Shown here: positions 44,111-53,693 of the stretch, one piece after another
Layout of the letters: each line of letters starts with the position of its first letter
Numbering within the stretch: position 1 is the first letter of the stretch
Assembly: GCA_029565675.1 (NCBI GenBank)
Contig: JAKQNP010000007.1
Span: 49,766-113,765, forward strand
Length of the DNA: 64,000 bases
DNA from: a bacterium
GTDB taxonomy: Bacteria > Zhuqueibacterota > Zhuqueibacteria > Residuimicrobiales > Oceaniaggregativiventaceae
Direction of reading: 5' to 3'
Position numbers and translations under genes: made by a program
The notes under the pieces: generated by a model
The model's database searches: none
What the model saw: the letters and a program-made list of their open reading frames with translations, nothing else
Told to the model about the DNA's origin: nothing

Positions 44111-44860
44111 TTAAATAATGGCATAGATAAATTCAAACGCAGAATCTTAAGACATAAAAGCACAGTGCACTATGTCTTCGCTCACGGCCAATTCGCGGTG
44201 CGAATGCTGGCATAGGTGGCACGGCATATGATGCCGTCAAAAGCGTCGAAGCGACATAGTAGAGTCATGCAAGGTTCTACAATGCAATGTTTGAGGTAGT
44301 GTTCTGCATTGGGATCTACTTTTAGAGTTGGGGTTCTACGAGCACGCATCATGTCAGCGGATGTGTAGTCCGCAACATGTCCGTTTGCGGGTGCTGGGTG
44401 AGCAAAGCGTCTCGGTATCTAATCATTCGCTATGTTCCCGAGAAAGGCGTGAGAAGAATAAAGAAAAGTGCTGGATAGCAAGCACCTATCTATTCAATTG
44501 TACACCAGCTGGGTCGCTGAACATTTTTCAGTGGGATTACCGGTTGGTACTAGATATTATAATCTTGCACGCAGTTTACCGAGAAACCGTACTTATTCCT
44601 ATTAAAACCAGTCGTACGGAATTAGAAACTTTTTTCGGCCAGAATTAATATCTAAACTATGTAATCTCCGACCTCTAGTAGACTAAAAATGCACATAGTT
44701 GCCCAGAAAGGCATATTTACCATGATTATAGGCTAAGAAATGGTCGTGGAAGTAACGGAATACTCTAGCATAAAAGTGGCTGCCAGCTTGTCTATCGTCG
44801 TGTGGATGCAGTTGTTGTGTAGTTTACTGAACTGAACAGGAAAAGTGTTCTTTATTTGTT
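44111..44860. other. Decayed spacer between control module and defence array; no gene supported
   Basis: About 750 bases. Plus-strand open frames at 44000-44215 and 44328-44648 lack ribosome-binding sites and family features. Mixed composition and several fragments that look protein-like in different frames suggest old, degraded coding DNA. No terminator with a clear T-run is seen behind the DUF499 gene. Confidence 0.4.
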
Positions 44861-47800
44861 TCACTCTTCTTCGAATCCAAAAGAATCGAATCGCAATGTG
44901 CGGCAATTCTCTGTGACATCGCGGATAGTCTTTTCCGTGGCTCCATCCGGCAACTCGGCCCGGATTTCGAGTGTTACCTCGACGTTGGCCCCGATATACT
45001 TCGAGAGGTGCTGAATCACCTCGTCTGCGATGCGGCCGGCATCTCTTACGACGCGCAGCGAATCGAGTTGCACCGATCCGTGGAACCGCCGGTAGGTGGG
45101 AGCGGTTGGCGGGATAGGGGCTCCATTATCGGTTCTGCCCATTGTGCCCGCTCCGGTCCCATAGCCCTGTTCAGTAGTGTGCCCGTCTTCCGCGACATTC
45201 GTCAAACCATTTCTGGCTTTTGTCTTCTCCGTCTCGGCATCCCAGCGCAGCTGTTCAGTCGCCACATCGGGTTTCACCACGAGTGATCCACCTTCGCTTT
45301 GAACGGAGGTGGCACCTCCGCCTACGAGGCCTAAATAGCTACCGTCGGAGTCCTTGGACTGTGCATAGGCGAACGTCTCAGACTGCCAGTTCCGCAGCGC
45401 GATCCCTTCCCGAATTGCGGAGATTAGAACGTCCGAGTCATGAAGACGGGGAAGGTACAGGTAAGTCGCAAAGTCTTCGACAAGCTGCTTCACCAGCACG
45501 TCATTCCCGCGCCAGAGGGGTACTCGGTCTAGTTCAAGACGCAGCCGAACTCCGCCCATCTGGACGAGAAGCATCTCCTCACTCTTGAGCTTTTTGGAAG
45601 CGCGAAGTGCCAGCGAATCCGATCCCTGCAGGCGGATTTCCGTCCATTCGAGTGATCCCTTGGGGTCTGGCTGGTTGGGCACCAGCAGCCATTGGTATGC
45701 CTCCGGGATGCGGACATTTACCGTGTCATCGGCGTTTTTGCACTTCGTGTCCGCCTGCTTGGACTGGAACGGATCGAGGTTGAGTTGCTCGCGTTCGTTC
45801 CAGATGGACTTCCAAGCCAGGAACTGTCGGATGGCGGTCTGCAGATCCTTGAGCCGACTCGCATCGCCCGCCAGGAACACCAAGGTGTTCTTGTATGAAC
45901 GGGGACTGTTGCCGCGATTGTCTAGTATGCCTTGCGCCTCCTTCAGGGCGGCGTTGTCAGATTGGCCCTTGCTGTGGGGATGCTCTGGGCCGAGGACAAC
46001 CAGCCGGACCTCGTGCTCGTCCGAAATATCGCTACCGCTCACGCACGCATGCACTCGGTGGAAATCGCCCCGGACGCGTGCCTCGTCGCGCAGGCGACTT
46101 ACGATCTCGTCTAGGATATCGTGCTCATGAAGTTGGTTCGCACGGTCATCTGCCAGGCGCGTAACCGTGGGCTGAGTCGAATACCAGTAGCGGCTACCGT
46201 CCACATACAGGTAGGTCGCGCGGTCCGTGAGCCGCCGAATTGCGTCACCGAAAGTGGCCACAGTCTCGCCGGGCTGAACGCAACCCAGCTTCACCTGCCG
46301 GTCGTCAATGCCACGGTTGGCGGCCCGTTGCGTGGGGGCTGACCCGACGTAGATGGTGCGCGCCACGCGGCGACAGGCCGAATAGCGGCCCAGGTTGGGC
46401 GATTCCTGGTCGAGCCTGAGCGGCAGGGAATGCTCGCCGTCCACGTCCTTGGCGATCACCGGCGTCCACTGATCGTCAAGATAGCGGGTCAGCTCGAACT
46501 GAACCGCCGGGTCGTCAATGGGAATCGTCGCGGGCATGATGAGCAGGTTGCCATCGTTGCGCTCCCAAAGGGAATGGATCACCGCCGCCATGAGCCGGAG
46601 CACGCCGCGCGTGCGCTGAAACTTGTCCAGTGTGGACCAGTCATTGTAGAGGCGGTCGAAAAGCTCCGGATGGATCGGATAGGCCAGCTTGATGCGCCGT
46701 TCGTAATCGGCCTCGCGGCACTCGGAAGGAAACTCGTTGTGCTGCGATCCGTACATCTCCACGAAGGCGCGGGCAACGGCATCACGCGCCACGAAAGCCT
46801 GTTTGTCGAGAATCGGCTCGAAGAGACGGCGGCGCACGATCTCGAACCCTTCGTCCGGACTTGCCGGACGCCAGCTCGATTCGACGCGGCCAATGGCGTT
46901 CTTGAGTCGTGCGAGAGCGCGCTGGCCCCATTCGCCGCCGATCTCGTTGTCCGACGCGGGAATGCTGACCACCAGCAAGGTTTTCTTGGCCGCCTTGGCC
47001 GCTTCGCTCAGGGCTTGGGCGAAGGTAAACTGCGTGTCAAAGGTCCCGGCCGGAAGGACGCTTCCTTCATGAAGCTGTCGGGCATAGGCCACCCATTCGT
47101 CGATCAGGACAAGGCAAGGCGAGAACTTGTTGAAAAGCTCCTTCATCTTGTCGCCGGGATTCGTGGCCTTCTCGTCGTCGGCGCGGATCATCTCGTAACC
47201 GGCCTTGCCGCCCAGTTGCCAGGCGATCTCACCCCAGATCGTGCGGATGACCGTCCCATCGTCCTTGGTGCTCGGGTTGCCTGGCGATACCTTGGTGCCG
47301 ACCACGATGGCCCGATTGACGGTTTGTGCAACCTCACATCCGGCGTCCTTCAGTACCTGTTCCGTGCCGGGCAGGTCGGACGTGGGCGTTCCGGAAAAGA
47401 GATGGTAGAGCGCCAGCATGCTATGCGTCTTGCCACCTCCGAAGTTCGTTTGCAGCTCGACCACCGGGTCTCCGCCCTGGCCACCGATGCGGCGCACGCC
47501 GTTGCTGAGAAGCTTCTGCAAACCTTCGGTGATGAAGGTGCGCCGGAAGAACTCGGTGGGGTCCTGGTACTCGGATGCCGCCTCGCCCAGGTGCACCTGC
47601 CACAGATCGGCCGCGAACTCCGCCTGCTGGTACTTGCCGCTGGCCACGTCCCGGTGCGGGGTAACGACCTCGCGCCAGGGCTTGAGACCGGTTTGTGGGT
47701 TGCCCTCAGTCGGGGCCACGGCAAGCTTGCGCATCTCGCCCCGGCGCTGCTCGTCGAAGCGGACGCGCAGTAGCGCCATCTTCTGCTCTTCCAGTTCATT

Positions 47801-48190
47801 GGCCTCGGGTGCCGAGATGGCCGTAAGCAGGCGACCGATGCTGTCCAGCGATCGGTAGGCATCATCGCTGCTGAAGGGCGTCTGGTGCGCCCAGCGATTG
47901 CGTACATCCCGCAGTTCGCTCACCAGCGATCGTTCGGTATGCCCGAGCGTGTTGCGGAAGACCGCGTTCCACTGGTCCCACATCACCGTGAGGAGATTGT
48001 GGGTGTCCCAGTTTAGTTCGCTCTTTTTGGCCGCCTTCACGCCGCTGTGATCCTCGCGGAGGGTTTTGGAGACCTCGTCTTGCCAGTATTCTCCGTGAAC
48101 GGCCTGCAATTCCCGCTCCACGAAGGGACACAGGCCCTTATTGAGAAGCTCTAGCGCCTCTCCGACTCTGCCGTGATTGCTTTTAGCCAT
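44861..48190 (-). CDS. DUF499 (COG1483-type) ATPase with N-terminal Swt1-like HEPN domain
   Basis: A 1109-residue protein, last gene of the array. Residues 1-125 resemble the Swt1-like HEPN domain and carry an R-x4-H motif (RNRWAH, 97-102) typical of HEPN RNases. The AAA-type ATPase follows: Walker A NFGGGKTH at 249-256 and Walker B CLVLIDEW at about 359-366. The rest matches the DUF499 layout, with a C-terminal beta-rich domain (YRRFHGSVQLDSLRVVRDAG). DUF499 proteins accompany DUF1156 methylases and helicases in defence islands. It starts 26 bases after the methylase stop. GC-rich compared with the recombinase end. Confidence 0.85.
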   Translation of the reverse strand: MAKSNHGRVGEALELLNKGLCPFVERELQAVHGEYWQDEVSKTLREDHSGVKAAKKSELNWDTHNLLTVMWDQWNAVFRNTLGHTERSLVSELRDVRNRWAHQTPFSSDDAYRSLDSIGRLLTAISAPEANELEEQKMALLRVRFDEQRRGEMRKLAVAPTEGNPQTGLKPWREVVTPHRDVASGKYQQAEFAADLWQVHLGEAASEYQDPTEFFRRTFITEGLQKLLSNGVRRIGGQGGDPVVELQTNFGGGKTHSMLALYHLFSGTPTSDLPGTEQVLKDAGCEVAQTVNRAIVVGTKVSPGNPSTKDDGTVIRTIWGEIAWQLGGKAGYEMIRADDEKATNPGDKMKELFNKFSPCLVLIDEWVAYARQLHEGSVLPAGTFDTQFTFAQALSEAAKAAKKTLLVVSIPASDNEIGGEWGQRALARLKNAIGRVESSWRPASPDEGFEIVRRRLFEPILDKQAFVARDAVARAFVEMYGSQHNEFPSECREADYERRIKLAYPIHPELFDRLYNDWSTLDKFQRTRGVLRLMAAVIHSLWERNDGNLLIMPATIPIDDPAVQFELTRYLDDQWTPVIAKDVDGEHSLPLRLDQESPNLGRYSACRRVARTIYVGSAPTQRAANRGIDDRQVKLGCVQPGETVATFGDAIRRLTDRATYLYVDGSRYWYSTQPTVTRLADDRANQLHEHDILDEIVSRLRDEARVRGDFHRVHACVSGSDISDEHEVRLVVLGPEHPHSKGQSDNAALKEAQGILDNRGNSPRSYKNTLVFLAGDASRLKDLQTAIRQFLAWKSIWNEREQLNLDPFQSKQADTKCKNADDTVNVRIPEAYQWLLVPNQPDPKGSLEWTEIRLQGSDSLALRASKKLKSEEMLLVQMGGVRLRLELDRVPLWRGNDVLVKQLVEDFATYLYLPRLHDSDVLISAIREGIALRNWQSETFAYAQSKDSDGSYLGLVGGGATSVQSEGGSLVVKPDVATEQLRWDAETEKTKARNGLTNVAEDGHTTEQGYGTGAGTMGRTDNGAPIPPTAPTYRRFHGSVQLDSLRVVRDAGRIADEVIQHLSKYIGANVEVTLEIRAELPDGATEKTIRDVTENCRTLRFDSFGFEEE

Positions 48191-48216
48191 GTCTAATCCT
48201 CATCGTTCGCGGTGGT

Positions 48217-51012
48217 TCATCCAAACAGATCTTGCTGCGCCTCGCTCGGAGCGGTCTGCTGCGCCAGGCGTGTCAACTCCGGCCAGGCCAAAACAAGGCT
48301 GTTGTATGCCAATGCTTCGTTAGGCCAGCCTTTCTTCTCACAAACCTTGTGAAGGCGGTAGGACAGCTCACGCGCTGTCTCGCCGAGCGCGCCGCCGAGC
48401 TTGCGGAGCAGTTCTGCCGCAACGATTTCGCCGTGCTGATCCAGAGCACGGATCAAGTGCTGTGTCGCCTCCCAGACCGTCCTCCGGTCGTCCGAGGACG
48501 GGTCCCAATCCTCCGGAAGTTCAGTCCGCTTCATCAGTCTGACTTTGCCGCCGTGCGCCGCCACGATGCCCGCCTGTACAAGACCATTGACTGCGGTGTT
48601 TTTAGCTCGGGAGAGGGTCTCGGCCACCCCGAACTCGCCTTCCGCCATACCGTGCTGGTCAAACCACGCCAGCGCCCAGCGGGTGTCGGCGTCGAACTCC
48701 GCCTCCTGTTCGGCCAGCACCTCGTCGAGTATTTGATTGATCAGGGACAGCGCGGTGCGTACGGACATCGCGTTGCCACTCGACTCGACGACCTTCGCAA
48801 AGCGCGAAAAGATGGCCATGCCGGGACCAATGGCAGCCTGCGCCAGGTCCACTGGCGCGATATTGCCCTGCTGGAGGTGTTTGAGTGCGGCTGGAAGTTC
48901 CTTCTTCATTTCGTTCAGGAACTCGCGGCGGCTGCATTGCGGGGCGTTGGCTGAGCGTGGACGACAGGCCAAGACGATGTAAGATGCCAACGCGTTAGTA
49001 CCCATGGCCACCATCCGCCACTTCTGCGAAGCCCGCACTGGCCATGTCGCGGTGATCTGAAAACCGCTGCCAAGAAGTGCGTCAAGCAACGTCTCCCACC
49101 CTGTAGTAAGATCGACGCTTTTGCTCGATCCCTCTTGAACTCCATTGTCGTCTTCATCACTGCCAGCTTTTTCGTCTTCCTGCTTGAAGGCGTAGTAGAC
49201 GGTGAGCGGGAAGCGTGAGTCCATTTTTCCATGCAGGGTGGTAAACGCCTTGCGGAAACCAGACTCGAAGTGTTCCTTGGCCTTTTCCCTGTCGCCATTG
49301 AATCGATCCGGTGCAGCAATTAGTTCCGGGGCCTTGGGCACGAGAATAGTTTTAAAAAGATCGGGGTACTGGTCTCCGATAGTTCGCCTGAGCCAGACGT
49401 AGAAGAAATCTGAGAGTGCGGCGTATCCAATGTTGTCATAGTAGGGCGGATCAGTGCTGACCAGAAGACCACGCGAATCATTACAGACACCTGCGGCATC
49501 TACTTGAAGTACGTTACCTCTGTTTTCTGATGACTTTCCAAGTACTTCGATACAGTCAGCAACATAGTTTCCACAGGTAGCCCAAGCACCAACCGAATCG
49601 CCAAGTGTGTTGGCCTCAGCAAAATCCCAAACCATAGGAATGGCCTGTCGACTGAATAAATTCATCACTTTTTGGTTGCCAGCCGTCCACCTGCAAAGCC
49701 CATTGTTAAAGTCCGCACACCGATCAAGCGCCAGTCCCAAAAAGGTAGTGATGATATTTGCGTACGCACCCGTTTCTGTCTCCGAAAGCCCAGCTTCACG
49801 AGCATCCGTAACTAAATCCTGCCGCACTTCCTTTACCAGATCGCTCAAAGTCACCATCACCGTTAGCTGGCGGGGAGTGAAGATGTCTGCAAACCTTGGC
49901 CATCCATAAAGTGGCGGTGAAAACCAGCGTCGGTCATTTGTCATGTCTTGCTCTATTGCAGGTTCTTCCAACTTTGTCACTTCTGGAACCCACACCGAGT
50001 TGCTAGGAAGGTAGGTCCTGCCACGTCCGATGTCAGCTACGGTGGCAATGGGTATATCCTTAATACCATAATTCGTTGCGGCTTCCCGAACTTGGGCTTT
50101 AGATAAAATCTGGTCACAAAATAGACAGCGTGCACCTTTTCCGCTTGTTGTCTCCTTCTCAGCGGTCCCACCATGTTCGATGGTGAAACTAACGTTCTTG
50201 CTCCTCAACACAGGTTTTGCATGCACAGGATTTGGCTTTTTTCGACAAAGCCAAAAGGACCGTACCAACGGCGCTTGGGCTCCACAGGCTGGGTTCGGAC
50301 ACTTGATTGTCCTTGCCCACAACCAAGCGATCACGTTCGCTTCCCGCCCACCGTATTCCTTGGGCAGCTTGACCTTCGGATAGAGATGGCCGATTTTCGC
50401 TATGGCGCGTTCTCGGATCAGGTTCCCGTAGTAGCGCACATCTGCTGCAAGCCCGGCCGCGCCCTTCCATCCATTTCTGTGTATCTCATTTTGACTCATT
50501 TCATGGTTGACCGGCGGGCGGTCCAGCCAGCGAGGCACGAGTTCCAAGTTGCATTTGTTGAGAAGCACCGCAACCGGGTTTAGGTCGGCCGCGTGGGCCG
50601 CGAAGCCCAGACGAGCCGCTTCCAATGGAATAGACCCGCCGCCGGCGAAGGGGTCGAGGACTGGCGGCAGCTTGCCGTCCGTGTGTTTGAGCATCTCTTC
50701 GTGGGCTTTGGCGTAGACATCCGGCCGCTCGTGCAGTTTCTTCTGCATCAAGTCCCGGATGATGTCGAACAGGCGCTCGCGCTCGGCGTTTTGTGCCTCC
50801 TCGTTCGGAAACTTTTCGGGATACGTCGAAGGATCGTCCACCACTGATGCAAAGAGTACCGCCCGCGCCGTCGGCAGCGGAAGCCGTGCCCACCAGTGGT
50901 GGATACCCTTGGGATGCGGCCCTATGCCGGGCATCTTGTCATAGGCAGACGCGTCGTTGATCTCCGGCAACGGCAGCGCAACTTCGATCAGTTTTTTCGG
51001 ATGTGTAGTCAT
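48217..51012 (-). CDS. DUF1156 adenine-specific DNA methylase with Zn ribbon (COG1743-type)
   Basis: A 931-residue N6-adenine methyltransferase. DUF1156 occupies the N-terminus (KKLIEVALPLPEIN.. HHWWARLPLPTARAV). SAM-binding motif I is DPFAGGGS at 120-127, and catalytic motif IV is DPPYYDNIGY at 521-530. Cysteine pairs C238/C243 and C296/C299 form the Zn ribbon inserted between the motifs, as in COG1743 proteins. In DISARM-type systems such methylases mark host DNA as self. It is followed by DUF499 at 26 bases and preceded by the IetS-like gene at 104 bases. Confidence 0.9.
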   Translation of the reverse strand: MTTHPKKLIEVALPLPEINDASAYDKMPGIGPHPKGIHHWWARLPLPTARAVLFASVVDDPSTYPEKFPNEEAQNAERERLFDIIRDLMQKKLHERPDVYAKAHEEMLKHTDGKLPPVLDPFAGGGSIPLEAARLGFAAHAADLNPVAVLLNKCNLELVPRWLDRPPVNHEMSQNEIHRNGWKGAAGLAADVRYYGNLIRERAIAKIGHLYPKVKLPKEYGGREANVIAWLWARTIKCPNPACGAQAPLVRSFWLCRKKPNPVHAKPVLRSKNVSFTIEHGGTAEKETTSGKGARCLFCDQILSKAQVREAATNYGIKDIPIATVADIGRGRTYLPSNSVWVPEVTKLEEPAIEQDMTNDRRWFSPPLYGWPRFADIFTPRQLTVMVTLSDLVKEVRQDLVTDAREAGLSETETGAYANIITTFLGLALDRCADFNNGLCRWTAGNQKVMNLFSRQAIPMVWDFAEANTLGDSVGAWATCGNYVADCIEVLGKSSENRGNVLQVDAAGVCNDSRGLLVSTDPPYYDNIGYAALSDFFYVWLRRTIGDQYPDLFKTILVPKAPELIAAPDRFNGDREKAKEHFESGFRKAFTTLHGKMDSRFPLTVYYAFKQEDEKAGSDEDDNGVQEGSSKSVDLTTGWETLLDALLGSGFQITATWPVRASQKWRMVAMGTNALASYIVLACRPRSANAPQCSRREFLNEMKKELPAALKHLQQGNIAPVDLAQAAIGPGMAIFSRFAKVVESSGNAMSVRTALSLINQILDEVLAEQEAEFDADTRWALAWFDQHGMAEGEFGVAETLSRAKNTAVNGLVQAGIVAAHGGKVRLMKRTELPEDWDPSSDDRRTVWEATQHLIRALDQHGEIVAAELLRKLGGALGETARELSYRLHKVCEKKGWPNEALAYNSLVLAWPELTRLAQQTAPSEAQQDLFG

Positions 51013-51116
51013 CTGTTCTCGTTTCCGTTCATGCCAAGAGTTTCCTGATCCAGGTCACGAAGGCGTTTGCCTGCGGATGCTCCCGTTTGCCAAGCGTCTT
51101 ATGTTCCGTAGTCAAA

Positions 51117-53693
51117 TCAAGATTCTCCTGGAGTTCGGATTTCGATGGCAGACGCTATGCGGGTGCGAATTTCTTCATAGATGGCAATATTGATACCCTC
51201 GGCGACCTCAAGGGTAACGGCGAGTCCGTAGGCTACGGGCTGTTGAATCTTCGCAGCGTCTTTTCGGCAGTTGACCTTGACCGCTAGGTTGGCGTCATCA
51301 GTGATCGCGATAGCTCGGTCGCCTTCAAATACCTCGTGCTGCACTGTTCCGCGTCGAGATGCTTTCGTTTCTACTTCCTTACGGCATGTCGCGATGGCGT
51401 TACCGTCCACCTCGAACCACAATCCGGCCGAGCGGTAACGCTGTGTGCTCACCGCAACTGGGGACATCCACGCCAGAGTGACCGTAAGGCGTCGCCATTC
51501 ACGGCGCGCACCCAGCGAAGGTGGCAGAGGCAGCGAGAAGACATGTGCTTCTTCGTCGCCAAGCTGACCGAAGCCAAGCAACGTCGCGCGCTGTTCGGTG
51601 CAGGCTAAGACACGATTACCATCCGGCACGCCATAACCCACCCAGCGGCTGATCAAACTCCGCATCTGGTGTCCGATTTTCGGAGTCTGAAAAATGGCGC
51701 GCAGATGATCTTCTATCTCTCCCCAGGAACAACCATGAATCACCATGGCCTTCAGTAGAGGTGCTAAATACGGTCTCAACTCAATATAGGGTGCCTGCTC
51801 CTCGAATACATCAAGTAGGGCATCGTGGCAGGCCGCCGTCATTCGTGAAACCAGAGCGGCAGCATTGCTGGTTCCACAGCAGTATGCGACTTTGTCCAGT
51901 TCACCGGCAATCGCACTCGGGGAAGCAACTTTGTTTCCAGGTGTAATGCGATAGCGCCGCGCCTTGAATGTCGCATCGGCAGTGGTCTCGAGCGGCTCTG
52001 TGTAGAGGAATCTGCCTCCATTGAAAATAAGATCGGGCTTGATCGACCTGCGATAACCACTCCCAAATGGTGAAACTGGACTTGGAAGAAGGCTTTCAAA
52101 CAAATTCACCGCATTGTCCATGGAAGCCACCGTCGCCGAGTCATGGTGGAGCGCGCCAACGGTGAGACCATTGATGCTTTCGCCAGGTGAAAGTATCTTC
52201 CGGTGCCGTGCGTCCGCATAGAGCGCCTTGACAACTCGGGCTTCTTTCTCGGCGTTCGTCAGCGCGTTGAAATCATTACTCGACATATCGGTATTGATAT
52301 CATCCGGATGGTTACCCGCGCTTATGATGAAAAGAATACCATACTTGATGCTCAGCCAATCCAGGAGTCGGGCCAACGGACTCAGCACCTGAGTAAACTG
52401 CTGACATGGGTCGCCAATGGAGAAGTTGATGATGCGTACCGTTGGTGCCGCAGGATAGGCCGTCCCTTCGGCTTCAAACATGCGGTGGACGGCCCGGTGA
52501 ATGTGATCGACCACCAGCACATCGTCTGGAATCTGTTCTGGACGGGGCGAATCGATCCATGGGATGGGCTTCATGATCGGTCGTACGTAGACAGGACGAG
52601 CCAGCGGCAGAACTTCGTCATTCAAATCGCCACGGCAAACCAACGAGGCCGTTGCGGTTCCATGCATCCGATCCGCGACGGTGTACTCAGAAGCATAGTC
52701 GTCAGGGTCGTCGATAATTAAGCGGTCTTGAAGGAGTCTGTGATTTGCCAAGGGCAGGCCGTCAAGAATCGCAACTACGGGGTTGCCTGTGGGAAGGGCT
52801 GCCTCTCCTGCGTCGTGATCCGACAATTCGCATTCAACCGGAGTCTTCCCCGTTGCCATCTGGCCGACCGGCCTGAAAAACATCACGCTGTCACATTTAA
52901 TCAGATCTACTGCGGGATGGTCGATGATCTGTTGCGCGGTGTTCGCGGGGATTTCCGCGAGCAGGGCATGATAGGCAATATCGGGGAGGATGCAGTTGCT
53001 AATCAACGTTCCGCCAAGTCCCTCGATGAGTGTCTGAACCTGCCTCTGCGCCTCCGGGCGCTTATTGTCCGTACCTCGGAACCACAGCTCGACCTCGAAG
53101 CGTATGGCGCGGTTGCCATCTTGTTCCAAATCCTCACACCAGGCATCGAGCAGGCCCGTTTCTTCGATCCGATCTTGAACACCCCACCGGCGGATATCCT
53201 TGAGACACAGAAACACATCGCGAAACTTGGTAAGCCCCCATCCGAATGTCATATTCTGATCTGCTTGAAATCGTTGCCATAGCGAGAGTATTTCATCCAG
53301 CGCCCGCTGGTTGGTCATGACGAGATATAGTCGCCCGCTGAGTTCCTTGTCTGCATTCTGTTCGTCGTAGAAATCTTCGTCGGGCGAGATTTCGTCAGTC
53401 TCCAATTCGGCCATCCATTCAAAACCGGCAATCAGCTTCACCGCGTTGGCGAAGTTTTCGACACCGCCAACAGTTTCGATCACTAGAATTTGCTCCGGGT
53501 CGGTTCCTGCGGCAGTCTGCTGTAGCTCTACGCGCCGCGCATTGAATTCGGTTTGAAGTTGCGTGAACATCGGAGAAAGCCTTTGACCTTGCCTACCAAA
53601 AGACGGCCGGTGAATGCGTGGAAAACTAGGACGCCGCCGGGACCAGTCAGCTGTGTCAGGCGCTGGAAACAGCAATAGAGGGCGTTCCGGCAT
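51117..53693 (-). CDS. ietS: Subtilisin-like serine protease, IetS-type
   Basis: An 858-residue S8 peptidase. The catalytic triad is visible: Asp311 (VAILDGLP), His344 (DRMHGTATASL) and Ser608 (CCGTSNAAA), with the oxyanion Asn460 in IISAGN. A long N-terminal region (1-300) and a C-terminal beta-rich region (about 690-858) flank the protease. No signal peptide, so it acts in the cytoplasm. Its ATG overlaps the stop of the AAA+ gene by one base, which matches the AAA+/subtilase IetAS pair known from plasmid stability and phage defence. Confidence 0.85.
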   Translation of the reverse strand: MPERPLLLFPAPDTADWSRRRPSFPRIHRPSFGRQGQRLSPMFTQLQTEFNARRVELQQTAAGTDPEQILVIETVGGVENFANAVKLIAGFEWMAELETDEISPDEDFYDEQNADKELSGRLYLVMTNQRALDEILSLWQRFQADQNMTFGWGLTKFRDVFLCLKDIRRWGVQDRIEETGLLDAWCEDLEQDGNRAIRFEVELWFRGTDNKRPEAQRQVQTLIEGLGGTLISNCILPDIAYHALLAEIPANTAQQIIDHPAVDLIKCDSVMFFRPVGQMATGKTPVECELSDHDAGEAALPTGNPVVAILDGLPLANHRLLQDRLIIDDPDDYASEYTVADRMHGTATASLVCRGDLNDEVLPLARPVYVRPIMKPIPWIDSPRPEQIPDDVLVVDHIHRAVHRMFEAEGTAYPAAPTVRIINFSIGDPCQQFTQVLSPLARLLDWLSIKYGILFIISAGNHPDDINTDMSSNDFNALTNAEKEARVVKALYADARHRKILSPGESINGLTVGALHHDSATVASMDNAVNLFESLLPSPVSPFGSGYRRSIKPDLIFNGGRFLYTEPLETTADATFKARRYRITPGNKVASPSAIAGELDKVAYCCGTSNAAALVSRMTAACHDALLDVFEEQAPYIELRPYLAPLLKAMVIHGCSWGEIEDHLRAIFQTPKIGHQMRSLISRWVGYGVPDGNRVLACTEQRATLLGFGQLGDEEAHVFSLPLPPSLGARREWRRLTVTLAWMSPVAVSTQRYRSAGLWFEVDGNAIATCRKEVETKASRRGTVQHEVFEGDRAIAITDDANLAVKVNCRKDAAKIQQPVAYGLAVTLEVAEGINIAIYEEIRTRIASAIEIRTPGES

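Noticed and set aside
44328..44648. 106-codon plus-strand open frame in the decayed spacer
   Set aside because: No ribosome-binding site, and composition does not resemble a folded protein.
46430..47773. 447-codon plus-strand open frame inside the DUF499 gene
   Set aside because: GC-rich coding DNA often keeps the antisense frame open; the minus-strand protein has clear ATPase motifs across the same bases.
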